Part shown: one piece after another, positions 1 to 4,728 of the stretch | How positions within the stretch are numbered: the first letter of the stretch is position 1 | Layout of the letters: the number at the start of each line of letters is the position of its first letter | From: Acidimicrobiales bacterium | Lineage (GTDB): Bacteria > Actinomycetota > Acidimicrobiia > Acidimicrobiales > RAAP-2 | Reading direction: 5' to 3' | DNA length: 11,744 bases | Assembly: GCA_030044045.1 (NCBI GenBank) | Contig: JASHWO010000269.1 | Span: forward strand, 1 to 11,744 | Position numbers and translations under genes: made by a program | Notes under the pieces: model-generated | What the model was told of the DNA's origin: nothing | Databases searched by the model: none | Seen by the model: the letters and a program-made list of their open reading frames with translations, nothing else

Positions 1-1016
1 CGGTGAACCGGGTGATGCTCCGGCGGGCCTGGGCGATGGGGGCCGGGCCCAAGGGTGGGCTCCTCACCGTCGACCCCGATGCCGCGCTGGTCGGCACCTA
101 CGGGCCGAAGAAGGAGGGCTCGGCCTTCACCTACCGGGGCGAGGTGGGGCTCTCGCCGATGATCGGGGTGTGCGGCGAGACCGGGGACGTGCTGGCGCTG
201 CGGGCCAGAGCCGGCAACGCCCACCCGGGCCGGGCGCTCGCCAGCTTCGTCGGCGAGTGCGTGTCGGCCGTCCCCGAGGTGGTCCGCCGCCGCACCAACC
301 TCTGGGTGCGGATCGACTCGGCGGGCTATCAGCACGAGGTGTTCGCCACCTGTGCGGCGCTCGGGGCTGCCTTCAGCGTCACCGCCCCGAACAGGACCAA
401 TGTCCGTGCCGCGGTGGCGGCACTGGCCAGTGACCCGGCGACTGCCTGGGTGCGGGCCCTCGGTGCCGAGGGCGAGATCGGCTCCGAGATCGCCGAGACC
501 ACTCTCGAGGTGGGGTTCTCCAAGGCCGAGCACCGTCGCCTGCGTCTCATCGTGCGCCGCCAGCGCACCAGCGCCGGCGAGCAACTGAGCTTCGACGACC
601 TCGATGGGTGGCGGTTCCATGCCATCGTCACCAACCTGCCGCCGCTGTTCGCCCCGGCCGCCGAGGTCGAAGCCCACCACCGGCGTCGCGGCGGCATCCC
701 AGAAGACGCCATCCGCCAGTTGAAGGAAGACTTCGGTCTCGTCCACGCCCCGGTGCAGAACTTCTTCGGCAACTGGCTGTGGTGGCACGCGGCCGCCCTC
801 GCCTACAACGTGGCGCGCTGGATCCGGGTGCTCGCCTTGCCCGAGGAGTTCCATCGCTGCCGGGGCAAACGCCTCCGCCTGGCCTTCTTCAACCTGGCCG
901 CCCGGATCACCACGCACGCCCGGCGCCTGCAGCTACGCATTCCGGGCTCACACCCATGGGCCAGGGCGTTCATCGAGGCCCTCACCCGCATCAGGGGACT
1001 GCCGGCCTTTGCCTGA
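1..1016 (+). CDS. IS1380-family DDE transposase, 5' end outside window
   Basis: The frame is open at the window edge, so the start lies upstream; 337 residues are visible from the GTG at position 3. The layout matches IS1380-type transposases (DDE_Tnp_1 group). A first acidic block VDPDAALV (D24 or D26 from that GTG) is followed by YGPKKEGSAFTY. A second block, VRIDSAGYQ, carries D105. The third is the family signature PEDAIRQLKEDFGL with probable catalytic E234, followed by an aromatic/Ala-rich stretch (WLWWHAAALAYNVARW) that usually follows it. The enzyme would bind the element's terminal repeats and catalyse cut-and-paste transposition. The visible part has no stop or frameshift, so the copy may be active. 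The first ~100 residues and the left inverted repeat are not in view. Family assignment is firm at fold level; the IS name is not determined. Confidence 0.85.
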   Translation, partial: VNRVMLRRAWAMGAGPKGGLLTVDPDAALVGTYGPKKEGSAFTYRGEVGLSPMIGVCGETGDVLALRARAGNAHPGRALASFVGECVSAVPEVVRRRTNLWVRIDSAGYQHEVFATCAALGAAFSVTAPNRTNVRAAVAALASDPATAWVRALGAEGEIGSEIAETTLEVGFSKAEHRRLRLIVRRQRTSAGEQLSFDDLDGWRFHAIVTNLPPLFAPAAEVEAHHRRRGGIPEDAIRQLKEDFGLVHAPVQNFFGNWLWWHAAALAYNVARWIRVLALPEEFHRCRGKRLRLAFFNLAARITTHARRLQLRIPGSHPWARAFIEALTRIRGLPAFA

Positions 1017-1288
1017 GCCGGCCAGGCCACCCACCGCTCCCGCCCGGCGACATCCAACTCCCCACGACCCTGTGGACTGACGCGCCCTCGTGCGGGTCGT
1101 GGGCGCCGTTGGGGCATCTCGGGCCCCGGCCGCGTCGATCCGACCGTCATCGGCCCACCTTGACCGACCTGGTTGCAATATCCGGGTCAGAGCTTCGTGC
1201 ACCGGCTGGTCGTGGAGGCGCCCGGCGTCATCCAGCCGACGCTGCTGGTCCGGGGCGGACTACCCGCCCTGATCACCGACCGCGAACG
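1017..1288. other. IS right-end region and decayed flank, no clear gene
   Basis: No intact gene is seen between the transposase stop and the tRNA terminator. The IS right end is probably near 1161-1189, where TTGCAATATCCGGGTCAG resembles termini of IS1380 elements; this is a guess without the left end. From about 1190 to 1287 one plus-strand frame reads like protein (FVHRLVVEAPGVIQPTLLV, then GLPALITDRE). It has no convincing start and no stop before it runs into the antisense of tRNA-Met, so it may be a remnant of a gene cut by the element. It resembles nothing I can name. Confidence 0.35.
1061..1103. repeat. 10-bp inverted repeat after the transposase
   Basis: CCCACGACCC (1061-1070) is exactly complementary to GGGTCGTGGG (1094-1103), with 23 nt between. 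It lies about 45 bp after the transposase stop and has no T-run on either strand. It could fold in the transposase mRNA tail as a Rho-type or protective hairpin, or be a structural part of the IS end. Its function is not shown. Confidence 0.5.
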
Positions 1289-1311
1289 TAAAACCGCCCC
1301 CGATGGGGCGT
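1289..1311 (-). terminator. Intrinsic terminator of the tRNA-Thr/tRNA-Met transcript
   Basis: Read on the minus strand this is a perfect 6-bp stem CGCCCC/GGGGCG with an ATCG tetraloop, followed by GGTTTTA. It begins about 20 nt after the tRNA-Met 3' end, where the transcript should stop. The U-run is short (four T), as is common in GC-rich genomes. Confidence 0.7.
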
Positions 1312-1329
1312 CTCGCGCCGTGACAGGTC

Positions 1330-1406
1330 TGGTAGCGGCGGCGGGACTCGAACCCGCGACAACACGATTATGAGCCGTGTGCTCTGACCAACTGAGCTAC
1401 GCCGCC
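1330..1406 (-). tRNA. tRNA-Met (anticodon CAT)
   Basis: The minus strand folds as a complete 77-nt cloverleaf including an encoded CCA (plus-strand TGG at 1330-1332). The acceptor stem is GGCGGCG/CGCCGCT with a G-U first pair. The anticodon arm is CACGG-CTCATAA-TCGTG and the T arm GCGGG-TTCGAGT-CCCGC. The paired 1-72 position argues for the elongator rather than the initiator. A lysidine-modified Ile2 (also CAT) is not strictly excluded, but the overall sequence is elongator-like. It lies 6 nt downstream of tRNA-Thr and is almost certainly processed from the same transcript. Confidence 0.9.
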
Positions 1407-1412
1407 GAGGCG

Positions 1413-1485
1413 AGCCCCCTGTCGGAATCGAACCGACGACACCAGCCTTACCATGGCTGTGCTCTGCCGACTGAGCTAAGGGGGC
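1413..1485 (-). tRNA. tRNA-Thr (anticodon GGT)
   Basis: A 73-nt cloverleaf on the minus strand. The acceptor stem is GCCCCCT/AGGGGGC followed by the discriminator base T. The anticodon stem AGCC/GGCT holds the loop ATGGTAA with anticodon GGT, and the T arm is GTCGG-TTCGATT-CCGAC. No CCA is encoded (the following minus-strand bases are CGC), so CCA must be added by nucleotidyltransferase, unlike its partner tRNA-Met. It is first in a two-tRNA unit. In many actinobacteria this Thr-Met pair precedes rpmG-secE-nusG; that continuation is absent here. Confidence 0.92.
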
Positions 1486-1506
1486 AGTTCCGTACCGCGG
1501 GGCACC

Positions 1507-1534
1507 ATGATAGCCCGGCCGGCAGTGCTGTCCG
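1507..1534 (-). promoter_or_regulatory. Probable promoter of the tRNA-Thr/Met unit
   Basis: On the minus strand a TATCAT -10 box (1507-1512) lies 21 bp before tRNA-Thr. A weak -35-like CGGACA (1529-1534) sits 16 bp upstream of it. The -35-like bases fall inside repeat copy A. The -10 is convincing; the -35 is an inference. Confidence 0.5.
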
Positions 1535-1570
1535 GCCCGCCTGGGGCCCCAACCCCACGCCCGGCTGTGG
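1525..1570 (+). repeat. Palindromic repeat copy A (short form)
   Basis: It begins with the core GTGCTGTCCGGCCCGCCTGG, identical over 21 bp (1525-1545) to copy C at 1821-1841, and ends ACGCCCGGCTGTGG, close to ACGCCGGCCGTGG at the end of copy C. The core contains the hairpin GCCC-GCCT-GGG. The sequence just before it, GGCCGG at 1517-1522, can pair with CCGGCC at 1532-1537. The copy fills the gap between the tRNA promoter and the acetyltransferase start. Confidence 0.75.
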
Positions 1571-1571
1571 C

Positions 1572-1577
1572 TACCAT
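1572..1577 (+). promoter_or_regulatory. Probable -10 box for leaderless acetyltransferase mRNA
   Basis: TACCAT fits the actinobacterial TANNNT -10 pattern and ends 6 bp before the ATG at 1584. No Shine-Dalgarno sequence is present, so transcription starting at the ATG is the simplest reading. The bases GTGGCTACCATCCCC align with GTGGGGCTCCATCCCC in repeat copy B, so the box may be repeat-derived. Confidence 0.45.
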
Positions 1578-1583
1578 CCCCGG

Positions 1584-2168
1584 ATGCAGATCCGAGCGGC
1601 GGCGGCGGCGGACGCCGAGGCCATCCGGGCCATCTACAACGCCGAGGTCACCGGCGGGACGAACACGTTCGACGTGGTCCCCCGCACCGCCGACGAGCAG
1701 CTCGCCTGGCTCGACCGCCATCGGGGGGCCCACCCGGCGGTGGTCGCTGTGTTGTCCGGCCCGCCTGGACGCCCCAACCCAGGCTCCTCCGGTGCGTGGG
1801 GCTCCATCCCCACACCGGCCGTGCTGTCCGGCCCGCCTGGGCGCCCCGAGCTCACGCCGGCCGTGGTGGGGTTCGGCGCCCTCTCGCCCTTCCGGGAGCG
1901 CCACGGCTACGCCACCACGGTGGAGGACTCGGTCTACGTCGACGGGGCCCACCGGGGCCACGGGGTGGGGCGCCTGCTCCTGGAGGAGCTGGTCCGACTG
2001 GCTGGCCGCCACGGGTTCCACGCCGTCATCGCCCGGATCGTCGGGCGGAACGAGGCCTCCATCGCTCTCCACCGGGCCTGCGGGTTCGATCTGGTGGGGA
2101 CCGAGCGGGAGGTCGGCCGCAAGCACGGCCGGTGGCTCGACGTGGCTGAGATGGAGCGGCTGCTGTGA
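1584..2168 (+). CDS. GNAT N-acetyltransferase, PAT/bar-like, with in-frame repeat insert
   Basis: The 194-residue product would transfer acetyl from acetyl-CoA to an amine. It resembles the phosphinothricin/methionine-sulfoximine acetyltransferase branch: an N-terminal IYNAEV and TNTFD pair, then ALSPFR, VEDSVYV, the acetyl-CoA pyrophosphate loop HRGHGVGRLL (about residues 123-132), NEASIALHRACGF, and the tail GTEREVGRKHGRWLD. Between VVAV and VVGFGALSPF the family normally has a short beta-turn. Here about 37 residues (57-93) intervene, reading VLSGPPGRP twice; they are the translation of repeat copies B and C. Without them the protein would be about 157 residues, near the usual 160-180. Conserved motifs on both sides stay in frame. 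The ATG at 1584 was chosen because similarity begins there and a -10 box lies 6 bp upstream. The substrate is unknown; family resemblance alone does not show herbicide detoxification. Confidence 0.85.
   Translation: MQIRAAAAADAEAIRAIYNAEVTGGTNTFDVVPRTADEQLAWLDRHRGAHPAVVAVLSGPPGRPNPGSSGAWGSIPTPAVLSGPPGRPELTPAVVGFGALSPFRERHGYATTVEDSVYVDGAHRGHGVGRLLLEELVRLAGRHGFHAVIARIVGRNEASIALHRACGFDLVGTEREVGRKHGRWLDVAEMERLL
1749..1820 (+). repeat. Palindromic repeat copy B (long form, inside the acetyltransferase CDS)
   Basis: It begins with the core GTGTTGTCCGGCCCGCCTGG (one mismatch from copies A and C). Then comes a second box, 1781-1802, starting AGGCTCCTCCGGTGCGTGGG, which recurs exactly over 22 bp at 2210-2231 in copy D. 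Bases 1789-1801 pair with 1808-1818 as an 11-bp stem with a two-base bulge and a CTCCAT loop. The copy runs directly into copy C; the two share the GGCCGTG junction. It is translated in frame as VLSGPPGRP and a Gly/Ser/Pro-rich linker. Confidence 0.8.
1821..1867 (+). repeat. Palindromic repeat copy C (short form, inside the acetyltransferase CDS)
   Basis: The first 21 bp are identical to copy A, and the end ACGCCGGCCGTGG resembles the ends of copies A and D. Bases 1830-1846 (GGCCCGCCTGGGCGCCC) are identical to 2172-2188 in copy D. It encodes the second VLSGPPGRP of the acetyltransferase insert and ends where the conserved VVGFGALSPF resumes. Confidence 0.8.
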
Positions 2169-2251
2169 CATGGCCCGCCTGGGCGCCCACTGCCGCCTTC
2201 CTCGATGGCAGGCTCCTCCGGTGCGTGGGGCCCCTGCCCGCGCCGGCCGTG
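2161..2251 (+). repeat. Palindromic repeat copy D (long form, between convergent genes)
   Basis: It contains the 17-bp core GGCCCGCCTGGGCGCCC (2172-2188), the exact 22-bp second box (2210-2231) and the CCGGCCGTGG end. The acetyltransferase stop TGA (2166-2168) lies in its first bases, and it fills the whole 86-bp gap up to the mannosyltransferase stop. Bases 2218-2228 and 2237-2246 can pair (about 10 bp, one bulge, one G-T), the same stem as in copy B although the right arm differs. It may act as a bidirectional hairpin between converging transcripts, though there is no T-run. Confidence 0.7.
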
Positions 2252-2254
2252 GGT

Positions 2255-3937
2255 CTAACCCTCGAGGCTGAGGACCGGGGACTCGTCCCGCCAGGCCGAC
2301 GACCAGCGGCCGATCGGGGCCAGCAGCACGCCCAGCAGGACCAGCAACGCCACCGCCACGGCCAGCGGATTGGCGTGGATGAGCTCGTCGAGCAGTGTGC
2401 GGCCGCCGGGCAGGCCGATGAACGGCGCCGCCGCCGACAGGGCGATGAGGACCCCCCGGGTCCGCCCGGCGGCGATCGGGGCCAGCAGGATGACGCCCCA
2501 CGTCAGGTACCACGGCTGCACCACCGGGCCCAGCACCACGAAGAGCAGCAGGCTGATCCCGAGGGCCCGCAGGCTCCCCACCCGGTCGCTGTGCCAGAGC
2601 AGGAAGGCCGAGACGGCGGCGGCCGTCAGCAGGCCCAGGACCCGGGTGACGGTGAGCACCCCGCCCTGGGACACCCCCAGTCCCACCAGGTGCAGCACGT
2701 CGGTGAGCCCCATGCCCACCCCCGTCGCCGGGGCCAGCCAGCTCCGGACGGTGCCCGGCGTGGCCAGGTTGCCGATCCAGCCGATGCCCAGCCCACTCAC
2801 CGCCGAGAGGGCCAGCATGATGCCCCCGGAGAGCAGCCCGGCGGTGATCAGCGGGCGCACCCGCTGCCGCCAGGGGATGCCGGTCCCCAGCCACTCCCAG
2901 CCCACGTAGACGACCCCCAGTGCCGCCGGCACCTTGACCGCCGCCGCCAGGGCGCAGAGGGCCACCCCCCACACCGGGTGTCGGTACCGGGCGGCGGTGA
3001 TCCCGGCCAGCAGTAGGCCCACCATCACCGCGTCGTTGTGCGCCGCGCCGACCAGGGTCAGCACCACCAGCGGGTTCAGCACCGCCAGCACGAACATCGG
3101 GCCCACGTCACGGCCGTAGGACCGGGCCAGCTTCGGGATACACCAGGCGATGAGGGCCACGCCGGCCAGGGCGAACAGGCGGAGCAGCACCACCGTGAAC
3201 AGCTCGTGGTGGAGGCTGGCGCTGGCCAGGAAGCCGTCGATCACGAGGAACAGCGGGCCATAGGGAGCCGGGGTGTTCTGCCAGAGCGGGTCCACCGGGT
3301 TCGGGTAGGGCCCCACGCCCAGGATCGAGGTCCCGTAGTCGTAGGGGTTGATGTGGCGGCTCATCATCTCGCCCTGGGCGGCGTAGGAGAAGACGTCCCG
3401 GCTGAAGACCGGGGCCACCACCAGCATCGGTACCACCCATAGGGCCAGGATCCAGGCCAGGTACCGCACCGGCACCCCGGGGCGGCGGCTCAGGGCCTTG
3501 ATCAACCCGTACCAGACCCGCATCAGCAGGACCAGGCCGCCGTAGACGGCCACCAGGCCGAAGAGCATGAAGCCGGTGGAGGTGGTCCCGGCCGCCGGCT
3601 CGCCGAAGAACCAGGTGCCGGCCATCTCCAGCTTGAACGGCGAGCTGGGCAGCGAGGCGCCCACCGCCACCGACACCAGGGCCAGGAAGCCGAGCAGCGC
3701 CGGGCGGCGGAGGAAGCGCCAGTCGTCCGGGCCGGACTCGTCCGGCTGCATCCGGCCGGCCAGCATCGAGGGCGGCAGCACCCGGACCTTGGCCATTTCC
3801 AGGCGCATCACCAGGTGGTCGGCCACCGTGGCCGCCCGGGTGGCCGCCTCCCGGCCGAGGGCCTGCGCATGCTGGGCACGCCGCACCAACGGCGATGGGG
3901 GCGGGGGCGGGGTGTCCGGTGGAGCGCTGTCGAGCAC
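2255..3937 (-). CDS. Polyprenol-phosphomannose-dependent alpha-1,6-mannosyltransferase, MptB-like
   Basis: A 560-residue integral membrane glycosyltransferase of the GT-C fold, expected to add mannose from polyprenyl-phosphomannose to an outward-facing glycan or lipoglycan. After a Pro-rich cytosolic tail (residues 5-16) there are roughly 12-14 hydrophobic segments from about residue 81. The diagnostic loop after the second or third helix reads PVFSRDVFSYAAQGEMMSR (R180, D181) followed by NPYDYG, as in MptA/MptB. Later loops carry AAHND (300-302) and QPWYLTW (474-480), also conserved in the family. The GTG at 3937 was chosen over upstream in-frame codons because AGAGGGA lies 8 nt before it and the upstream frame reads through a GC hairpin and promoter. 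The gene stands alone downstream of tRNA-Tyr and converges on the acetyltransferase. MptB versus another GT87-like mannosyltransferase cannot be settled by eye. Confidence 0.8.
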   Translation of the reverse strand: MLDSAPPDTPPPPPSPLVRRAQHAQALGREAATRAATVADHLVMRLEMAKVRVLPPSMLAGRMQPDESGPDDWRFLRRPALLGFLALVSVAVGASLPSSPFKLEMAGTWFFGEPAAGTTSTGFMLFGLVAVYGGLVLLMRVWYGLIKALSRRPGVPVRYLAWILALWVVPMLVVAPVFSRDVFSYAAQGEMMSRHINPYDYGTSILGVGPYPNPVDPLWQNTPAPYGPLFLVIDGFLASASLHHELFTVVLLRLFALAGVALIAWCIPKLARSYGRDVGPMFVLAVLNPLVVLTLVGAAHNDAVMVGLLLAGITAARYRHPVWGVALCALAAAVKVPAALGVVYVGWEWLGTGIPWRQRVRPLITAGLLSGGIMLALSAVSGLGIGWIGNLATPGTVRSWLAPATGVGMGLTDVLHLVGLGVSQGGVLTVTRVLGLLTAAAVSAFLLWHSDRVGSLRALGISLLLFVVLGPVVQPWYLTWGVILLAPIAAGRTRGVLIALSAAAPFIGLPGGRTLLDELIHANPLAVAVALLVLLGVLLAPIGRWSSAWRDESPVLSLEG

Positions 3938-3945
3938 GGCAAAGT

Positions 3946-3952
3946 TCCCTCT
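3946..3952 (-). promoter_or_regulatory. Ribosome binding site fixing the GTG start of the mannosyltransferase
   Basis: AGAGGGA on the minus strand ends 8 nt before the GTG at 3935-3937. It is the best such site in the region and supports the 560-residue reading. Confidence 0.6.
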
Positions 3953-3985
3953 GTGGCGTCGCCAGGAAAGCCTGGGCACTGTCCC

Positions 3986-4012
3986 GCACCCGGGCCGCAG
4001 CGGCCCGGGTGC
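3986..4012. repeat. Perfect 11-bp GC hairpin in the mannosyltransferase leader
   Basis: GCACCCGGGCC (3986-3996) pairs exactly with GGCCCGGGTGC (4002-4012) around a 5-nt loop. On the minus strand it falls between the proposed transcription start (about 4023) and the ribosome binding site. No T-run follows on either strand, so it is not a standard intrinsic terminator. It could be an attenuator, an mRNA-stabilising stem, or a factor-dependent terminator for tRNA-Tyr read-through. Confidence 0.7.
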
Positions 4013-4029
4013 AACCGATCCGTAACGAC

Positions 4030-4057
4030 ATTGTAACGGAACACGCCCGGCGCGCAA
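4030..4057 (-). promoter_or_regulatory. Probable promoter of the mannosyltransferase gene
   Basis: On the minus strand TACAAT (4030-4035) is a near-consensus -10. A weak -35-like TTGCGC (4052-4057) lies 16 bp upstream. It sits just after the tRNA-Tyr 3' end and predicts a leader of about 85 nt that contains the 3986-4012 hairpin. Confidence 0.55.
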
Positions 4058-4068
4058 GGCCGTCAAAC

Positions 4069-4154
4069 TGGTGGGCCGGGGAGGATTCGAACCCCCGTAG
4101 GCTTTCGCCGACAGGTTTACAGCCTGTTTCCTTTGGCCACTCGGACACCGACCC
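4069..4154 (-). tRNA. tRNA-Tyr (anticodon GTA)
   Basis: An 86-nt class II tRNA with encoded CCA (plus-strand TGG at 4069-4071). The acceptor stem is GGGTCGG/CCGGCCC. The anticodon stem ACAGG/CCTGT holds CTGTAAA (anticodon GTA). It has a long variable arm (CGGCGAAAGCCTACG region) and T arm GGGGG-TTCGAAT-CCTCC with one wobble. The GTA anticodon and long variable arm together identify tyrosine tRNA. It is transcribed divergently from yajQ, 40 bp from that gene's start. Confidence 0.95.
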
Positions 4155-4165
4155 GAAGGCCTCCG

Positions 4166-4195
4166 ACACTAGCGGCAGCCGGTATCGTGTCGCCA
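4166..4195 (-). promoter_or_regulatory. Probable tRNA-Tyr promoter
   Basis: On the minus strand TAGTGT (4166-4171) serves as -10, with GCGACA (4190-4195; 4 of 6 match to TTGACA) 18 bp upstream. Transcription would begin a few bases before the mature tRNA end at 4154. The -35 overlaps the first base of the yajQ start codon, so the two divergent promoters interleave. Confidence 0.55.
4183..4188 (+). promoter_or_regulatory. Probable -10 box for leaderless yajQ mRNA
   Basis: TATCGT fits TANNNT and ends 6 bp before the yajQ ATG. No Shine-Dalgarno is present, so the transcript probably starts at the ATG. The box lies within the tRNA-Tyr -35/-10 spacer on the other strand. Confidence 0.55.
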
Positions 4196-4683
4196 TGCCG
4201 AGCTTCGACATCGTCTCCGAGGTCGATATGCAGGAGGTCCGGAACGCGGTCGACCAGGCGAACCGGGAGGCCGCCACCCGCTTCGACTTCAAGGGCACCG
4301 ACTCGGCCATCGACCTGGGCGAGGGGGAGCTGGTCCTCCGCTCGTCCACCGAGGACCGGCTGCGGGCCCTTCACCAGGTGCTCGACGAGAAGCTGGTGAA
4401 GCGCCAGGTGTCGCTGAAGGCGTTCGAGGACGGCAAGGTCGAGGAGGCGTCGAAGGGCGCCGCCCGCCAGCGGGTGGCCGTCCGGGCCGGGATCACCCAG
4501 GAGCATGCCAAGAAGCTGAACAAGTTCGTGAAGGACCTCGGGCTGAAGGGCGTGAGCTCCCAGACCCAGGGCGACCAGCTCCGGGTCAACGGCAAGAAGC
4601 GGGACGACCTCCAGGCGGTGATCGCCGCCTGCAAGGCCGAGGACTTCGGCATCCCCCTGCAGTTCACCAACTTCCGGGACTGA
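4195..4683 (+). CDS. yajQ: YajQ family nucleotide-binding protein
   Basis: A 162-residue protein of the full usual length (about 160-165). It has the two-ferredoxin-like-domain YajQ pattern: N-terminal MPSFDIVSEVDMQEVRNAVD, then TRFDFKG with TDSAIDL, the central KLVKRQVSLKAF, GAARQRVAVRAGI near the domain boundary, KVSSQTQGDQLRV-type strand (here GVSSQTQGDQLRVNGKKRDD), and the C-terminal GIPLQFTNFRD. Family members bind nucleotides or RNA, and a Xanthomonas homologue binds cyclic di-GMP and acts with a transcription factor; the role in actinobacteria is not established. It is cytosolic, with no membrane segment. The ATG is the family start and has a leaderless-type -10 box 6 bp upstream. It is monocistronic: divergent from tRNA-Tyr and convergent with the GtrA gene 45 bp away. 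Confidence 0.95.
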   Translation: MPSFDIVSEVDMQEVRNAVDQANREAATRFDFKGTDSAIDLGEGELVLRSSTEDRLRALHQVLDEKLVKRQVSLKAFEDGKVEEASKGAARQRVAVRAGITQEHAKKLNKFVKDLGLKGVSSQTQGDQLRVNGKKRDDLQAVIAACKAEDFGIPLQFTNFRD

Positions 4684-4696
4684 CCCGGCCCGGGCG

Positions 4697-4724
4697 CCGC
4701 CAGGCCCGACCCGCCAGGCCCGAC
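4697..4724. repeat. Two exact tandem copies of a 14-bp unit between yajQ and gtrA-like gene
   Basis: CCGCCAGGCCCGAC occurs at 4697-4710 and again at 4711-4724, filling most of the 45-bp gap between the two convergent stops. Just upstream, CCCG-GCC-CGGG (4684-4694) forms a small hairpin. No T-run is present; a weak shared terminator is possible. Confidence 0.6.
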
Positions 4725-4728
4725 CTGA

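Noticed and set aside
1584..2168. Frameshifted pseudogene reading of the acetyltransferase
   Set aside because: Despite the repeat insert, the frame is uninterrupted and conserved motifs on both sides are intact in the same frame, so it is listed as a gene.
1525..2251. CRISPR array
   Set aside because: Repeats are of two lengths and partly overlap. The intervals between copies are coding sequence of one gene rather than uniform spacers, and no cas gene is present.
1476..2972. Long open minus-strand frame opposite the acetyltransferase and the 3' part of the mannosyltransferase gene
   Set aside because: It spans two unrelated genes and the repeats, is made of Gly/Arg/Pro/Ala-rich sequence typical of the antisense of GC-rich genes, and shows no domain.
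3986..4012. Intrinsic terminator of tRNA-Tyr
   Set aside because: The stem is strong but no U-run follows on either strand, and it lies downstream of a good promoter, so it is listed as a leader hairpin instead.
3938..4066. 43-residue N-terminal extension of the mannosyltransferase frame
   Set aside because: It would translate through the promoter and an 11-bp GC hairpin. The GTG at 3937 has a Shine-Dalgarno, and the upstream part looks unlike the protein.
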